64,000 nt of DNA from Aegilops tauschii subsp. strangulata (taxonomy: Eukaryota > Streptophyta > Magnoliopsida > Poales > Poaceae): positions 45,695,290 through 45,759,289 of the forward strand of contig NC_053039.3 of assembly GCF_002575655.3 (NCBI RefSeq). The letters are read 5' to 3'. Shown piece by piece: positions 22,801-32,337 of this stretch. The position numbers and the translations under genes are program-made. The notes beneath the pieces were generated by a model. The model was not told the DNA's origin. It was given only the letters and a program-made list of their open reading frames with translations, and did no database searches. Within the stretch, counting starts at the first letter, position 1; every line of letters begins with the position of its first letter.

Positions 22801-23721
22801 GCAACTGGCTTGCCCCTCTCTCGCTGCCCCCTTCAACATAACAAAGGTCCAGTTGCAACCTTGTTAGGGGACATGCACTTGCGGTCGGGTGCGGCACTTG
22901 AAGTTGCGGGGATGTTGTCGGGCTTGCTACTGGCCCGCCCCCTCTACCGGTGCCCCCTCCGACAGAACAAAAACTTCCAATTGCGGTCAGGCTAGAAGAC
23001 ATGGAGTTGCGGTCGGGTGCGACACTTGCAGTTGCATTCCTAGTGTCGAACATGCAACTGGCCCTACTGGTCTCTACTCAACCCACAAACAAAGTTAAAA
23101 AAACTCAAACCAGAAACAAAGTCTAGTTGGTCGGTGACAAATAATTTTGGAAAGGAAAAAAGATAAGTTACACGCCAACAACATACATACAATTGTGTGT
23201 GGCCGATGTGCATGAAACTGTGTGTGCTCGACGGGTGTGTCAGCGATAATATCTTTTGGAAGAAAAAAATGTTGCATACGGACACTGACAATAAAACATG
23301 GCATGTGATTCAATGTACAATATTTTTTAAAAATAATAATAGAAATTGAAAATAAAAAATAAAGAAAAAACAAAAAGAAAATGGGAACAAACCAAAGCGA
23401 ACAGCCCTATTAATCGCTCATGTCCCAGGTAACACGAGCACTAACAAAAAAATTAGCCTATAAGAAAGCCCAAAAAACAGACAAAGGAAAATCCACACCA
23501 CCCTCACGGCCAGCCCATGGGGCATCTCTATCCAACAGAAAGAATAGAAGAGAAGGCAAGAAAAGAAAAAAGAAACAAGGCAATGGGCTGGGGACACAAC
23601 TAAAACAGGCCGATACAACACAAGGACACAACGATCCAATCTTAAACAGATCACGATGGGAGGTCAAATACATCGACTGAGACTTCCTTAAAAATCAGTC
23701 GACTGATTTTTAGCCCAACCG
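19817..23721. mobile_element. Inner MULE with 9-bp TSD TAGTTTCTA and palindromic TIRs
   Basis: TAGTTTCTA occurs exactly at 19808-19816 and 23722-23730. Inside, terminal inverted repeats of ~55 bp share ATCAGTCGACTGA, an 8-bp variable block, and GAAGTCTCAGTCG at identical offsets. Each TIR is itself self-complementary: 19837-19864 is a perfect 28-bp palindrome and 23690-23711 a perfect 22-bp palindrome. The 3.9-kb interior holds no transposase. It consists of AT-rich repeats of a TGCAATTGCATG theme (20450-20790, 23140-23250) and a GC-rich array (21285-23065). It is a non-autonomous Mutator-like element nested in another MULE. Confidence 0.88.
21285..23065. repeat. GC-rich dimeric tandem array inside inner MULE
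   Basis: Fourteen copies of a ~95-140 bp unit ending in GCAACTGGCC-like sequence (about 21499, 21629, 21757, 21868, 21995, 22106, 22217, 22336, 22431, 22560, 22669, 22798, 22921 and 23049). Two unit types mostly alternate. Type A has AACAAAAAAGTCCAGTTGCGG and a CCTAGTGTCGGACATGC end. Type B has AACAAAGGTCCAGTTGCAAC and a GATGTTGTCGGGCTTGC end. The effective repeat is thus a ~250-bp dimer. Overlapping open frames of 80-220 codons on both strands follow the period and are not genes. Confidence 0.88.
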
Positions 23722-25599
23722 TAGTTTCTATATAAAAGGGATCCCCTGATATCGGTTTGCTATTAACTCTAGCCAAAAATCACGGGAAGATAAAATGTTA
23801 CCCTATTTATTCTCTAGTTTTCCGCTTTTACTCTTGTTATTTAGGAAATTTTATTTGACGAAAATGTTTCCAACGCTAATAAATTTGCTTCCACAGTACT
23901 CGGATTTGCTTCTATCCATCAAAATTTGTTTGCAATGTACGAATTTTCCCTTGATGCAATGAAATTTTTGTTTCCAATGATTAGAGAATTTGCTTCGTCC
24001 AACGCTGAACTTTGCTTCAATCAAATAGTTTGTTTTATTTCCAGAACAACAACAAAAATCGCAGAATTGCAAATGTGCTTCTAGCTAAAAAAAATTATCT
24101 CAATATGACAAAAAATTGTCCAACATGTGTTCTTCTACTTTCTTGCACCTAAAGAAATGTGTTTCCAGTAATACGTTAAATTTTTTATGGATTATTTCTT
24201 TGATACGACGGAAACTTTTGCCTAATGTAACAATTTATCTGCTTTCAATCGCATGAATACTGTATGTTTCGTCTGACTAGAGAACTTGCTTCCTCGGCAA
24301 CATGGAGAAGTTTCAATGTGACAGTGGTACAATGTTACTATTCATGAAGCTACCATGCTTCGTCCATTTACAAAATATGTTTCGTCGCTTTTTTTTTTGC
24401 GAGGCTGTATATTTGGTTCTTTAAGCGGTCAACATTAGAGTGGTTCTTATGTTCATATGCCGTGCTTCCTATTGTCTACGAATTTGCTTCCATCTATCGG
24501 AAAGTATGATTACGTACATGCTTCACATATTAACCATTGTGATGACAATGGTAGATACCAAAGCAGCAAGCGACATGGACGACGACAGTGGCTGGTGACG
24601 AGACTAGATCCAGCGAAAGGGAGAGAAGAACAGCATGGCCACACACAGTCCAGCAAGGTTGACCTGGATGGGAAGTAGTCGCCGGGAAAAGTTCTTGCCC
24701 CCACCTCAATTGTTGCAGCTGCCATTGTAGGCATATGCTCGAGGTTGCATGCCCAACCACTCGAGAGCATCCTGTACATCGCCGCGGCCCTGGACATCGC
24801 GCATGGCGCTACTCCATCTCACCTTGGATAGCAAGCAACATGCACAATCTGGTAAGGAAAGAGACGGGTCTAGCACTGAGGCGATGGACCTGGTGCCGCA
24901 TTCGATCATGGTGTAGTTCGTGCGGGGCATGGGATCCAAACCTGGGCAACAGCAGCAGAGATATTAGACGGACGCGAGGAGGATTACGAGTTTGGCAGTC
25001 AGAAGCACGGCAGGGAGGGTGAGCTCCGCCGCGGTGAGGGTCAGATGCACTAGAAACAGGCAGCGCTGGTGGAGAGAACCAAGGCGGCGTCTCATCGGTG
25101 AGGTAGGCAGGACCGCAGGAGAGAGGAAGGAGACATGGGCGAGATTTTTGGGATAGAGATGGGACGAGGGGGAGTTATGAGGATAATTGATGGCAGGTGC
25201 ATGGTAATCGGGTGCATTGAACCCCTTTTTTTAACGAGCTCTGGACCGTGTGATGGTGTGGAAATTAACGGCAAGGGATCGGTCTGATGTTTGCTTCCTA
25301 TCAGACGTATGATAGGAAGTGTTTCCCTTTAAACAGCTGCATGCATTGGCTACAGGTTCTAGTTAATCTAGGTAATTAAATGCTAAATTCTTGGACCCCG
25401 TTGCTCTCACCAGTTCTAGCGCGTGCATGGCCAATGAAATAAAGCTATACAGCATGCACCGGCTCACATGCACGCATACCTGCATTAACTGCTCGTTATT
25501 TAACTCCAGCCGGACTTATAAAAACGGACGAGGCTACGCTGCCGTCCGGACTAGTAATCCGGGACGGAGGTAGTACATGCTCATGGATGCACCCGACCT

Positions 25600-26945
25600 G
25601 GAGGTTTTTTTGAACTATGGATAAATGATTCAAACTTCTTGCATTACCCTGGCATGGACATATGAGGCATCCATGTCTGGTTTGGATGTGACACGCCTGA
25701 CCATTTATCGGTCCTTTTTTACCGAGAAAACTCCAGAAAATGCAAAACTCGTCAAAAATCCAAACAACTTGGCATGATGCCTTGAATTGGTCATAGAAGC
25801 TTGTGGATTGGGGCCATTTGACGGATGTCGAAACCCAACGTGCTTTCAAATGGACCCTTTTGGTCTATCCGAATACTCTTCATTGAACATGGTCTATTTA
25901 TAGACATGCTTGAAATGACCCCAACTTTTGCAAACAGGTGAGCATACCAATGGTAGGCATTTCATGCTTGAACGACTTTCAACACCCGTATGCAAGTTGC
26001 GACATGTCTGCAATTTATCGGTCTTTTTTAACAAAGAAAATGTAAAACTTGTCGAAAACTCAAATAACTTGGCTTGGTGCATTGAATTGGTCATACAAGG
26101 CCATAAAAAAAATTAAAGACATTTAAGGAATGTCGAGAAACTAGGTCCTCCCAAACAGGCCCTTCTTGCCTACCCGAACACTCTCCGTAGAACATGGTGT
26201 TTTCTGGAAATCTAGGACTGATCCCATCTTTTGCAAGCAGGTGGGGATGCTCATGTTAAGCATCCATGCCTGATTTGAATGACTTCCAGCACCGTATACA
26301 TATTGCAACACGTCCCACCATTTAGCGGCATTTTTTAACCGAGAAAACTCCAGAAAATACAAAACTTGTCAAAAATTAGGGCCATTTGACGGATGTCAGA
26401 AAAAAAAAGTGATGTCAAATGGAGCCTTCTAGCCTATCCGGACACTATACATTGAACGTCGTGTTTTTTACATCCTTAAAAATGATCCCAAGTTTTGTCA
26501 CCAAGTCGGCAAAGCCATGGCAGGCATCCATTCCAGATTTGAACGACTTCTGACATCGTGTGCACGTTGTGACATGTCCGGCCATTTATCAGTCTTTTTT
26601 TGCCGAGAAAAACTCCAGAAAATGGAAAAACTTTTCAAAATGCAAATAACTTGGCATGGTGCTTTGAATTAGTTCAAGGCCATGAAAATAACTGGGGTCA
26701 TTTCAAGGATATCAAGAAACAACATGCTCTTAGAGGAGCATTCTGTCCTATCTGGACGCCTCCGTTGAACATGATCTATTTTTGAACATTCTTCAAATGA
26801 CCCCAACTTTTGGGAGCGGGTTGGCATGCCCATCATAGGCATCCATGCGAGGTTTGAACGATTTTCACCACTGTATGCAAGTTGGGACACGTCCCGCCAT
26901 TTATCGGCCTTTTTTCACCGAGAAAACTCCAGAAAATGCTCAACA
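25600..26945 (+). repeat. Diverged 5-copy tandem array, ~300-bp unit
   Basis: The phrase CCATTTATCGGTC followed by ACCGAGAAAACTCCAGAAAATG recurs near 25700, 26010, 26318, 26582 and 26897 (spacings ~310, 308, 264, 315). Each unit also carries GGCATCCATG, TTGAACGACTT and a TTGGCATGGTGCTTTGAATT-like phrase. Copies differ by point changes and indels, so the array is older than the one at 1-3850. Its layout (an AAAA.CAGAAAA.TGCAAAAC core and a GGCATGATG-like junction) recalls that array, but no clear homology can be claimed by eye. It is followed by an AT-rich TTCAAAATG tract to ~27290. Confidence 0.8.
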
Positions 26946-27324
26946 TATTTTCTGTTTCCTTTTTTCACATATTCAAAATGGTCAACATATTCAAAATGTG
27001 CTCCAAAATTTTGAAGATTATTCGTATTTTCAAAAAATTTCTCATTTTAAAAAGTCCACAGATTTAAAGAATGTTTGTGTATGAAAAACAATTCATGGAT
27101 TTCAAAAAATGTTCATGTTTTCAGATTTTACTTTGGAATTCTGTAAAATGTTTCTTTTTTAAAAATTATTCACAGAACCTAAAAGAAATTCTGTATTGTA
27201 AAAAATGATCACAATTTTCAGTGAAACATTCTAAACTTTGTAAATATTCAAAAATTTCGGCCTATTAAAAAAAGCTTCGGTTTTGTGTGTTCATATAGCT
27301 TCTGCGGTTGACTTTTATCAAGTG

Positions 27325-27685
27325 GGGGAGACAGGTAGCGTGGTTAGCAGCACCCATTCACGAAGGGTATTGTCGTGAGTTAGAATCCCCTGCTCGGCGC
27401 TGCATGTTTTTGTGACTTTTACGCCTGCTCCGTATCGGACACTGTTAGTGGGCCGGTCCAGTACTCCCGTAAAGCGTATACGTCCCCGTAGATGATCTTT
27501 TACGCCTGCTCTGTATTGGACCCTGTTAGTGGGCCGGTCCAGTACTCCCGTAAAGCGTATACGTCCCCGTAGATGATCCATCGTACATACAGAAGTTGGT
27601 ATAATGTGTGGAATGTCCCTATTGCCCTTTATACGTTTTGTGAAGGGGGTTGTACCGAAGCGGGACTCTATTATTATATATGAAA
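27325..27685 (+). mobile_element. SINE-like element, copy 2, with internal 81-bp duplication
   Basis: Head GGTAGCGTGGTTAGCAG (box-A-like) and GAGTTAGAATCCCC (box-B-like), middle GTGGGCCGGTCCAG, and tail GGGGGTTGTACCGAAGC (~27645) followed by TATTATTATATATG. The order matches the minus-strand copy at 18300-18560. A segment beginning CTTTTACGCCTGCTC is tandemly duplicated (27416-27496 and 27497-27577, only a few differences). No flanking duplication was identified. Confidence 0.5.
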
Positions 27686-27805
27686 ATATCATGGAACATT
27701 ATGCTATGTTCACAGGTGAAAAGAAAAGAGTACGAAGATAATGCATACGTAAACACACACCATCATAGATCCACCGCTAGAACAAAGACGACATGTGCCG
27801 TCTGA

Positions 27806-28938
27806 GAGCATCTACAGCTGGAGTAGACAAATTCACGCTATCAAACGCCCGCCGGGCGCGTCTGCGGACACTGACCGGTCAAGACTCAAATTTGCTCATC
27901 TGCATCCGGATACCTCATACTAGAAATTTTAAATCCATACAAAAGTATGCAAAGAAAAAAAATCCTACCTACTATGTAGGTCAACTAGCCTAGTCCTTGT
28001 TGGAGATGTCCACTATCTCCGTGGTGGTACATGGGTGGCAGCCGCAACTCCGGCAACTACGGCTCCTCTGCGGCGGCCTTCGCATCCATCTCCGCTTCGA
28101 CCTCATCAAAGAGGGCGTCAATCACCACCCGTTCCTGCCGGATGAACTGCAGTTGGCCTCCACATAAGCGTCCTCTTGGAAGGACTCTAGGATGGCATGC
28201 TGCTCTGCCATCTCGTTCGCTTGGGCGATGGCGAACTCCGCCTCCGCCTGCTCCATGTTGAAGCCCGGAGCCGGCACCAACTCCTGGTCCGGCTGCTCCG
28301 CCTCCTCGCCGTCCTCCGAATCCGCCACCTCCATCGGAGTTGGCTGCTTGTCCTCTCCCTCCTTCGCCAGCTCCGGCGAGTCCGGAGGCAGCCCGACAGC
28401 GATGCAATCGATGCGTGTGGCGCCTCGCCTGGATCTCCTGCTCGATCTGGTACCGGCGCTCCAACGTGAGCATAGCGTAAGTGGTTATCTTCTTCCAGAC
28501 CATGGCGAATCCGGAGAGCGTGGGAAGAGCGCCGGAGCGGGAGAGAGAAGGTGGATGGGTTCGGGTTGGCGGCACGGAGAGGGAGGAGGTAGATGGGTTA
28601 GGGTTGGGGGACGCCAACCGACTTAAATAGCCGAATTTTGCCTCGGGCAGCTAGCCAAACCGGTGCCACGCGGCGTTCACCCCCTCCCACCCGAGCAGAC
28701 GTTCGCCGGACCACTGGGTTTCCAGGTGATTCCCCGTGGGACCTCGACGTCAGTCCGAGACGTGGCGGACACGCCCCGGCACCCTATATCCGCCCCATAT
28801 CTGGGCTGGATATGAGGGGTGCCGGTCAGTCCGGACATTTGAGGCTCGTTTGAGGAGCCCGTCTGGGTCGAATTTTTGTGACCGGGCCGTCCGCCCGAGC
28901 GTTTGAGGTGGCTTTGGGGAGTCCGGCTGTAGATGCTC
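27806..28938. mobile_element. PIF/Harbinger-type non-autonomous element
   Basis: Terminal inverted repeats begin GAGCATCTACAGC at both ends, with further matching (TCAAACGC, CGGGC, CCGGTCA) over ~80 bp. The flanking trinucleotide TGA occurs at 27803-27805 and 28939-28941. A 3-bp TNA target and GAG-type ends are typical of PIF/Harbinger. At 1,133 bp with no transposase it is non-autonomous, and it carries a cargo coding region on the minus strand. Confidence 0.8.
28057..28503 (-). pseudogene. Cargo coding region in Harbinger-type element, frameshifted
   Basis: The minus-strand ATG at 28503 starts MVWKKITTYAMLTLERRYQ in a frame that is open from 28617. Near 28410 the coding sense moves to another frame (IDCIAVGLPPDSPELAKEG, then MEVADSEDGEEAEQ and an Ala/Glu-rich helix-like MEQAEAEFAIAQANEMAEQ). 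Near 28130 it returns to the first frame and ends with DALFDEVEAEMDAKAAAEE. Two compensating indels thus break one protein of ~145 aa. A TATTTAAG box (minus, ~28624) lies just upstream. I do not recognise the protein. Similar Glu-rich sequences are repeated in Triticeae elements of this kind, so it may belong to the element rather than being a captured host gene. Confidence 0.45.
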
Positions 28939-29287
28939 TGAGGTCTCGACCACACACTAGAAACTGAGGTGCGTATATGCCCATCGATTTGTAGCAACAA
29001 TGGTCAGCCTTTTCAAAGGTGCGGCTCCGGCTTGCAGCATCGCTCTCAACTTGCAGGAACACCTACCAGACTTTGTAGCATGGGCAGGCGGTCTTGCAAC
29101 AGTGTGCTCCTTGTCCCTCATCACCACAAAAAATGCTTGCAACGCACTGTAATGCACTACTGGGGTCATTGCAGCATGTTGCTTATGTGTTTGCAGCCAA
29201 ATACAGATGAGCATGTCGAGAAAAGACTTGCATCATCGGAAAACTGCAGAATTACAAACTTTCTTTCTTTTTTAGCACCGGCCTCAC
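28939..29287. other. Unclassified spacer
   Basis: Contains TTGCAGCA/TTGCAACA phrases repeated five or six times (29030-29200). No gene. Confidence 0.35.
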
Positions 29288-30605
29288 TGTCAGGACCCCG
29301 ACTCAATGCCACACCGATCTAGCATGTAACACCTCATATCACTTCGCGGCCTCACGCACGGTATCCCCACGGGTGTCGCCTTACCAAGCCCGTGACCGTT
29401 TGCACCTTTTGGCACACGTATATGATAGTGTCGCTAGCATCCATATGACAAGGAGCCTGGGCTGACATGGCTAGTCGTGAACCCAAAATGGCACTAACTT
29501 ACAGGGACAGGCATACATGACCCAGCAACGAACGTGTTGGTCATCAGCGAGTGAATCTGGGCTGTAGCAGCTGGGCTAGCAGGACTCCAGAGAATCCGGG
29601 CTGTAGCAGGCTAACAGGACTCCGATAGACACCGCGTGACATTTCCCCGAAGGGACAGACACAGGAACGAAGAAGGACACATGCCGGCCAGCCTAAGTGT
29701 TTTGGAGTAGTAGCAAGCTACCAAGGCTCAGCGGAAGCACTAGGAGACATTTCCCGGTAAGAGAGGCTACCAAGGATAGACAACTAGATAGTCAAATCCC
29801 ACACATCCCAAGAATTTCAAATCATACACACAATATGCCCGATATATGCAAATACAACATGGCATCACAACATAACTCTATGACTCAAAGTATTTATTCA
29901 ATAGGCTCCGAGGAGCGAGATATTACAAACATGGGTCTCATGACCCAATATTCAGAGCATACAAGTCAAAGCACATGCGGAAGCTTAACATGTCTGAGTA
30001 CAGACATCTATAAATAAAAAAGGCTGAGAAGCCTGACTATCTACCAGATCCTGCCGAGGGCACAAGATCGTAGCTGAGATAACAAGCTAAACGTCGAAGT
30101 CCACGCGGAACTACTAGCGAGACTGAAGTCTCTCTGCAAAAACATAAATTAAGCAAACGTGAGTACAAATGTACCCAGCAAGACTTACATCACAACTAAC
30201 TACATATGCATCATTATCAACAAAGGGATGGTGAGGTTTAACTGTAGCAAGCCAGCTTTGACTCGGTGGCTATCCTGAACTACGACTGCAAGTAACTCTT
30301 TTGAGGTGGCGCACACGAGTCCACATATTCACCATATCAATACACCACTATGGATCCACTCCCGTCTCCCTACGAGAACGCAATCCATCGCACTCACGCT
30401 TATCTTGCATATTTTAGAGTATCCACTTTCACTTGTCTATGAACTGTATAGGCAACCCATAGGTCCTTTACCGCGGACGCGGCTCTTCGAATAAATTATG
30501 TTAACCCTGCAGGGGTGTACTTCTTCACACACGCTCTCACCACTTACCGTCGTTTACACGACATGTACTCGGCAACCTTCAAGCGGAAGCCCAACGAGGG
30601 TGTCG

Positions 30606-32337
30606 TGTTGGAAATATGCCCTAGAGGCAATAATAAAATGGTTATTATTGTATTTCCTTGTTCATGATAATTGTCTGTTGTTCATGCTATAATTGTATTA
30701 ACTGGAAACCGTAATACATGTGTGAATACATAGACCACAACATGTCCCTAATAAGCCTCTAGTTGACTAGCTCGTTGATCAATAGATGGTTATGGTTTCC
30801 TGACCATGGACATTGGATGTCATTGATAACGGGATCACATCATTAGGAGAATGATGTGATGGACAAGACCCAATCCTAAGCATAGCACAAGATCGTGTAG
30901 TTCGTTTGCTAGAGCTTTTCTAATGTCAAGTATCATTTCCTTAGACCATGAGATTGTGCAACTCCCGGATACCGTAGGAATGCTTTGGGTGTACCAAACG
31001 TCACAACGTAACTGGGTGGCTATAAAGGTGCACTACAGGTGTCTTCGAAAGTGTCTGTTGGGTTGGCACGAATCGAGACTGGGATTTGTCACTCCGTATG
31101 ACGGAGAGGTATCTCTGGGCCCACTCGGTAATGCATCATCATAATGAGCTCAATGTGACTAAGGAGTTAGCCACGGGATCATGCGTTACGGTACGAGTAA
31201 AGTGACTTGCCGGTAACGAGATTGAACAAGGTATTGGGATACCGACGGTCGAATCTCGGGCAAGTAACGTACCGATTGACAAAGGGAATTGTATACGGGA
31301 TTGATTGAATCCTCGACATCGTGGTTCATCCGATGAGATCATCGTGGAACATGTGGGAGCCAACATGGGTATCCAGATCCCGTTGTTGGTTATTGACCGG
31401 AGAGTCGTCTCGGTCATGTCTGCATGTCTCCCGAACCCGTAGGGTCTACACACTTAAGGTTCGGTGACGCTAGAGTTGTAGAGATATTATTATGCGGTTA
31501 ACCGAAAGTTATTCGGAGTCCCGGATGAGATCCCGGACGTCACGAGGAGTTCCGGAATGGTCCGGAGGTAAAGATTTATATATGGGAAGTCCTATTTTGG
31601 CCACCAGAAAATGTTCGGGATTTTTCGGTATTGTACCGGGAAGGTTCTAGAAGGTTTCGAAGTGGGGCCCACCTGCATGGGGGGACCCACATGAACGTGG
31701 GTAGTGGGGGCAAGGCCCCACACCCCTGGTCAAGGCGCACCAAGATCCCACCTTAGAAGGAATAAGATCATATCCCGAAGGGATAAGATCAAGATCCCTA
31801 AAAAGGGGGGATAACAATCGGTGGGGAAGGGAAATGATGGGATTTCTTTCCCCCACCTTTGCCAACGCCCCAATGGACTTGGAGGGCAAGAAACCAGCCC
31901 TCTCCACCCTATATATAGTGGGAAGGCGCATGGGAGCAGCACCCCAAGCCCTGGCGCCTCCCTCCCTCCCGTGACACCTCTTCCTCCCCGCTTGCGCTTG
32001 GCGAAGCCCTGCCGGGATCCCGCTACTTCCACCACCACGCCGTCGTGCTGCTGGATCTCCATCAACTTCTCCTCCCCCCTTGCTGGATCAACAAGGAGGA
32101 GACGTCCCCGCTCCGTACGTGTGTTGAACGCGGAGGTGCCGTCCGTTCGGCGCTAGGATCATCGGTGATTTGGATCACGACGAGTACGACTCCATCAACC
32201 CCGTTCTCTTGAACGCTTCCGCGCGCGATCTACAAGGGTATGTAGATGCACTCCCCTCTCTCTCGTTGCTAGATGACTCCATAGATTGATCTTGGTGATA
32301 CGTAGAAAATTTTAAAATTCTGCTACGTTCCCCAACA
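30606..32337 (+). repeat. 5' LTR of Angela-type element
   Basis: TG...CA terminus, contains CCCTATATATAGTGGG TATA-like region near 31908. Nearly identical to 37540-39272. Confidence 0.92.

Larger units (their letters stand above)
19681..25327. mobile_element. Outer MULE with 9-bp TSD TTTAAACAG
   Basis: Perfect 9-bp direct repeats TTTAAACAG flank the element at 19672-19680 and 25328-25336. The ends are inverted repeats: GGGAATCACT at the left and, in reverse, GGGAAACACT at the right, with similarity extending some 65 bp and including CTGATAG and ATCAGACC blocks. Nine-bp duplications are the Mutator hallmark. Without the inner MULE and its duplicated target the element is about 1.73 kb. The interior (23731-25260) has repeated TTTGCTTCC phrases and no transposase, so it is non-autonomous. 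A perfect 10-bp stem CTTCCTATCA/TGATAGGAAG lies at 25294-25319. Confidence 0.85.
19596..25573. mobile_element. Stowaway-type (Tc1/mariner) MITE, split by nested MULEs
   Basis: The left end is TA followed by CTGCCTCCGTCCGGGTT (19596). The right end, read in reverse, is TA followed by CTACCTCCGTCCCGGATT (ending at 25573). Both have the Stowaway terminus and the TA target site. Removing the inserted MULE (19681-25327) and one copy of its duplicated 9-bp target leaves 322 bp, a normal size for a long Stowaway MITE. The MULE lies 85 bp from the left end. Confidence 0.8.

Noticed and set aside
21255..23053. Overlapping frames up to 219 codons in the MULE array
   Set aside because: Present in several frames on both strands with repeat periodicity; no stable protein.
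23420..23680. 86-codon Lys-rich plus frame at the right end of the inner MULE
   Set aside because: Runs into the TIR, is low complexity and has no homologue-like motif.
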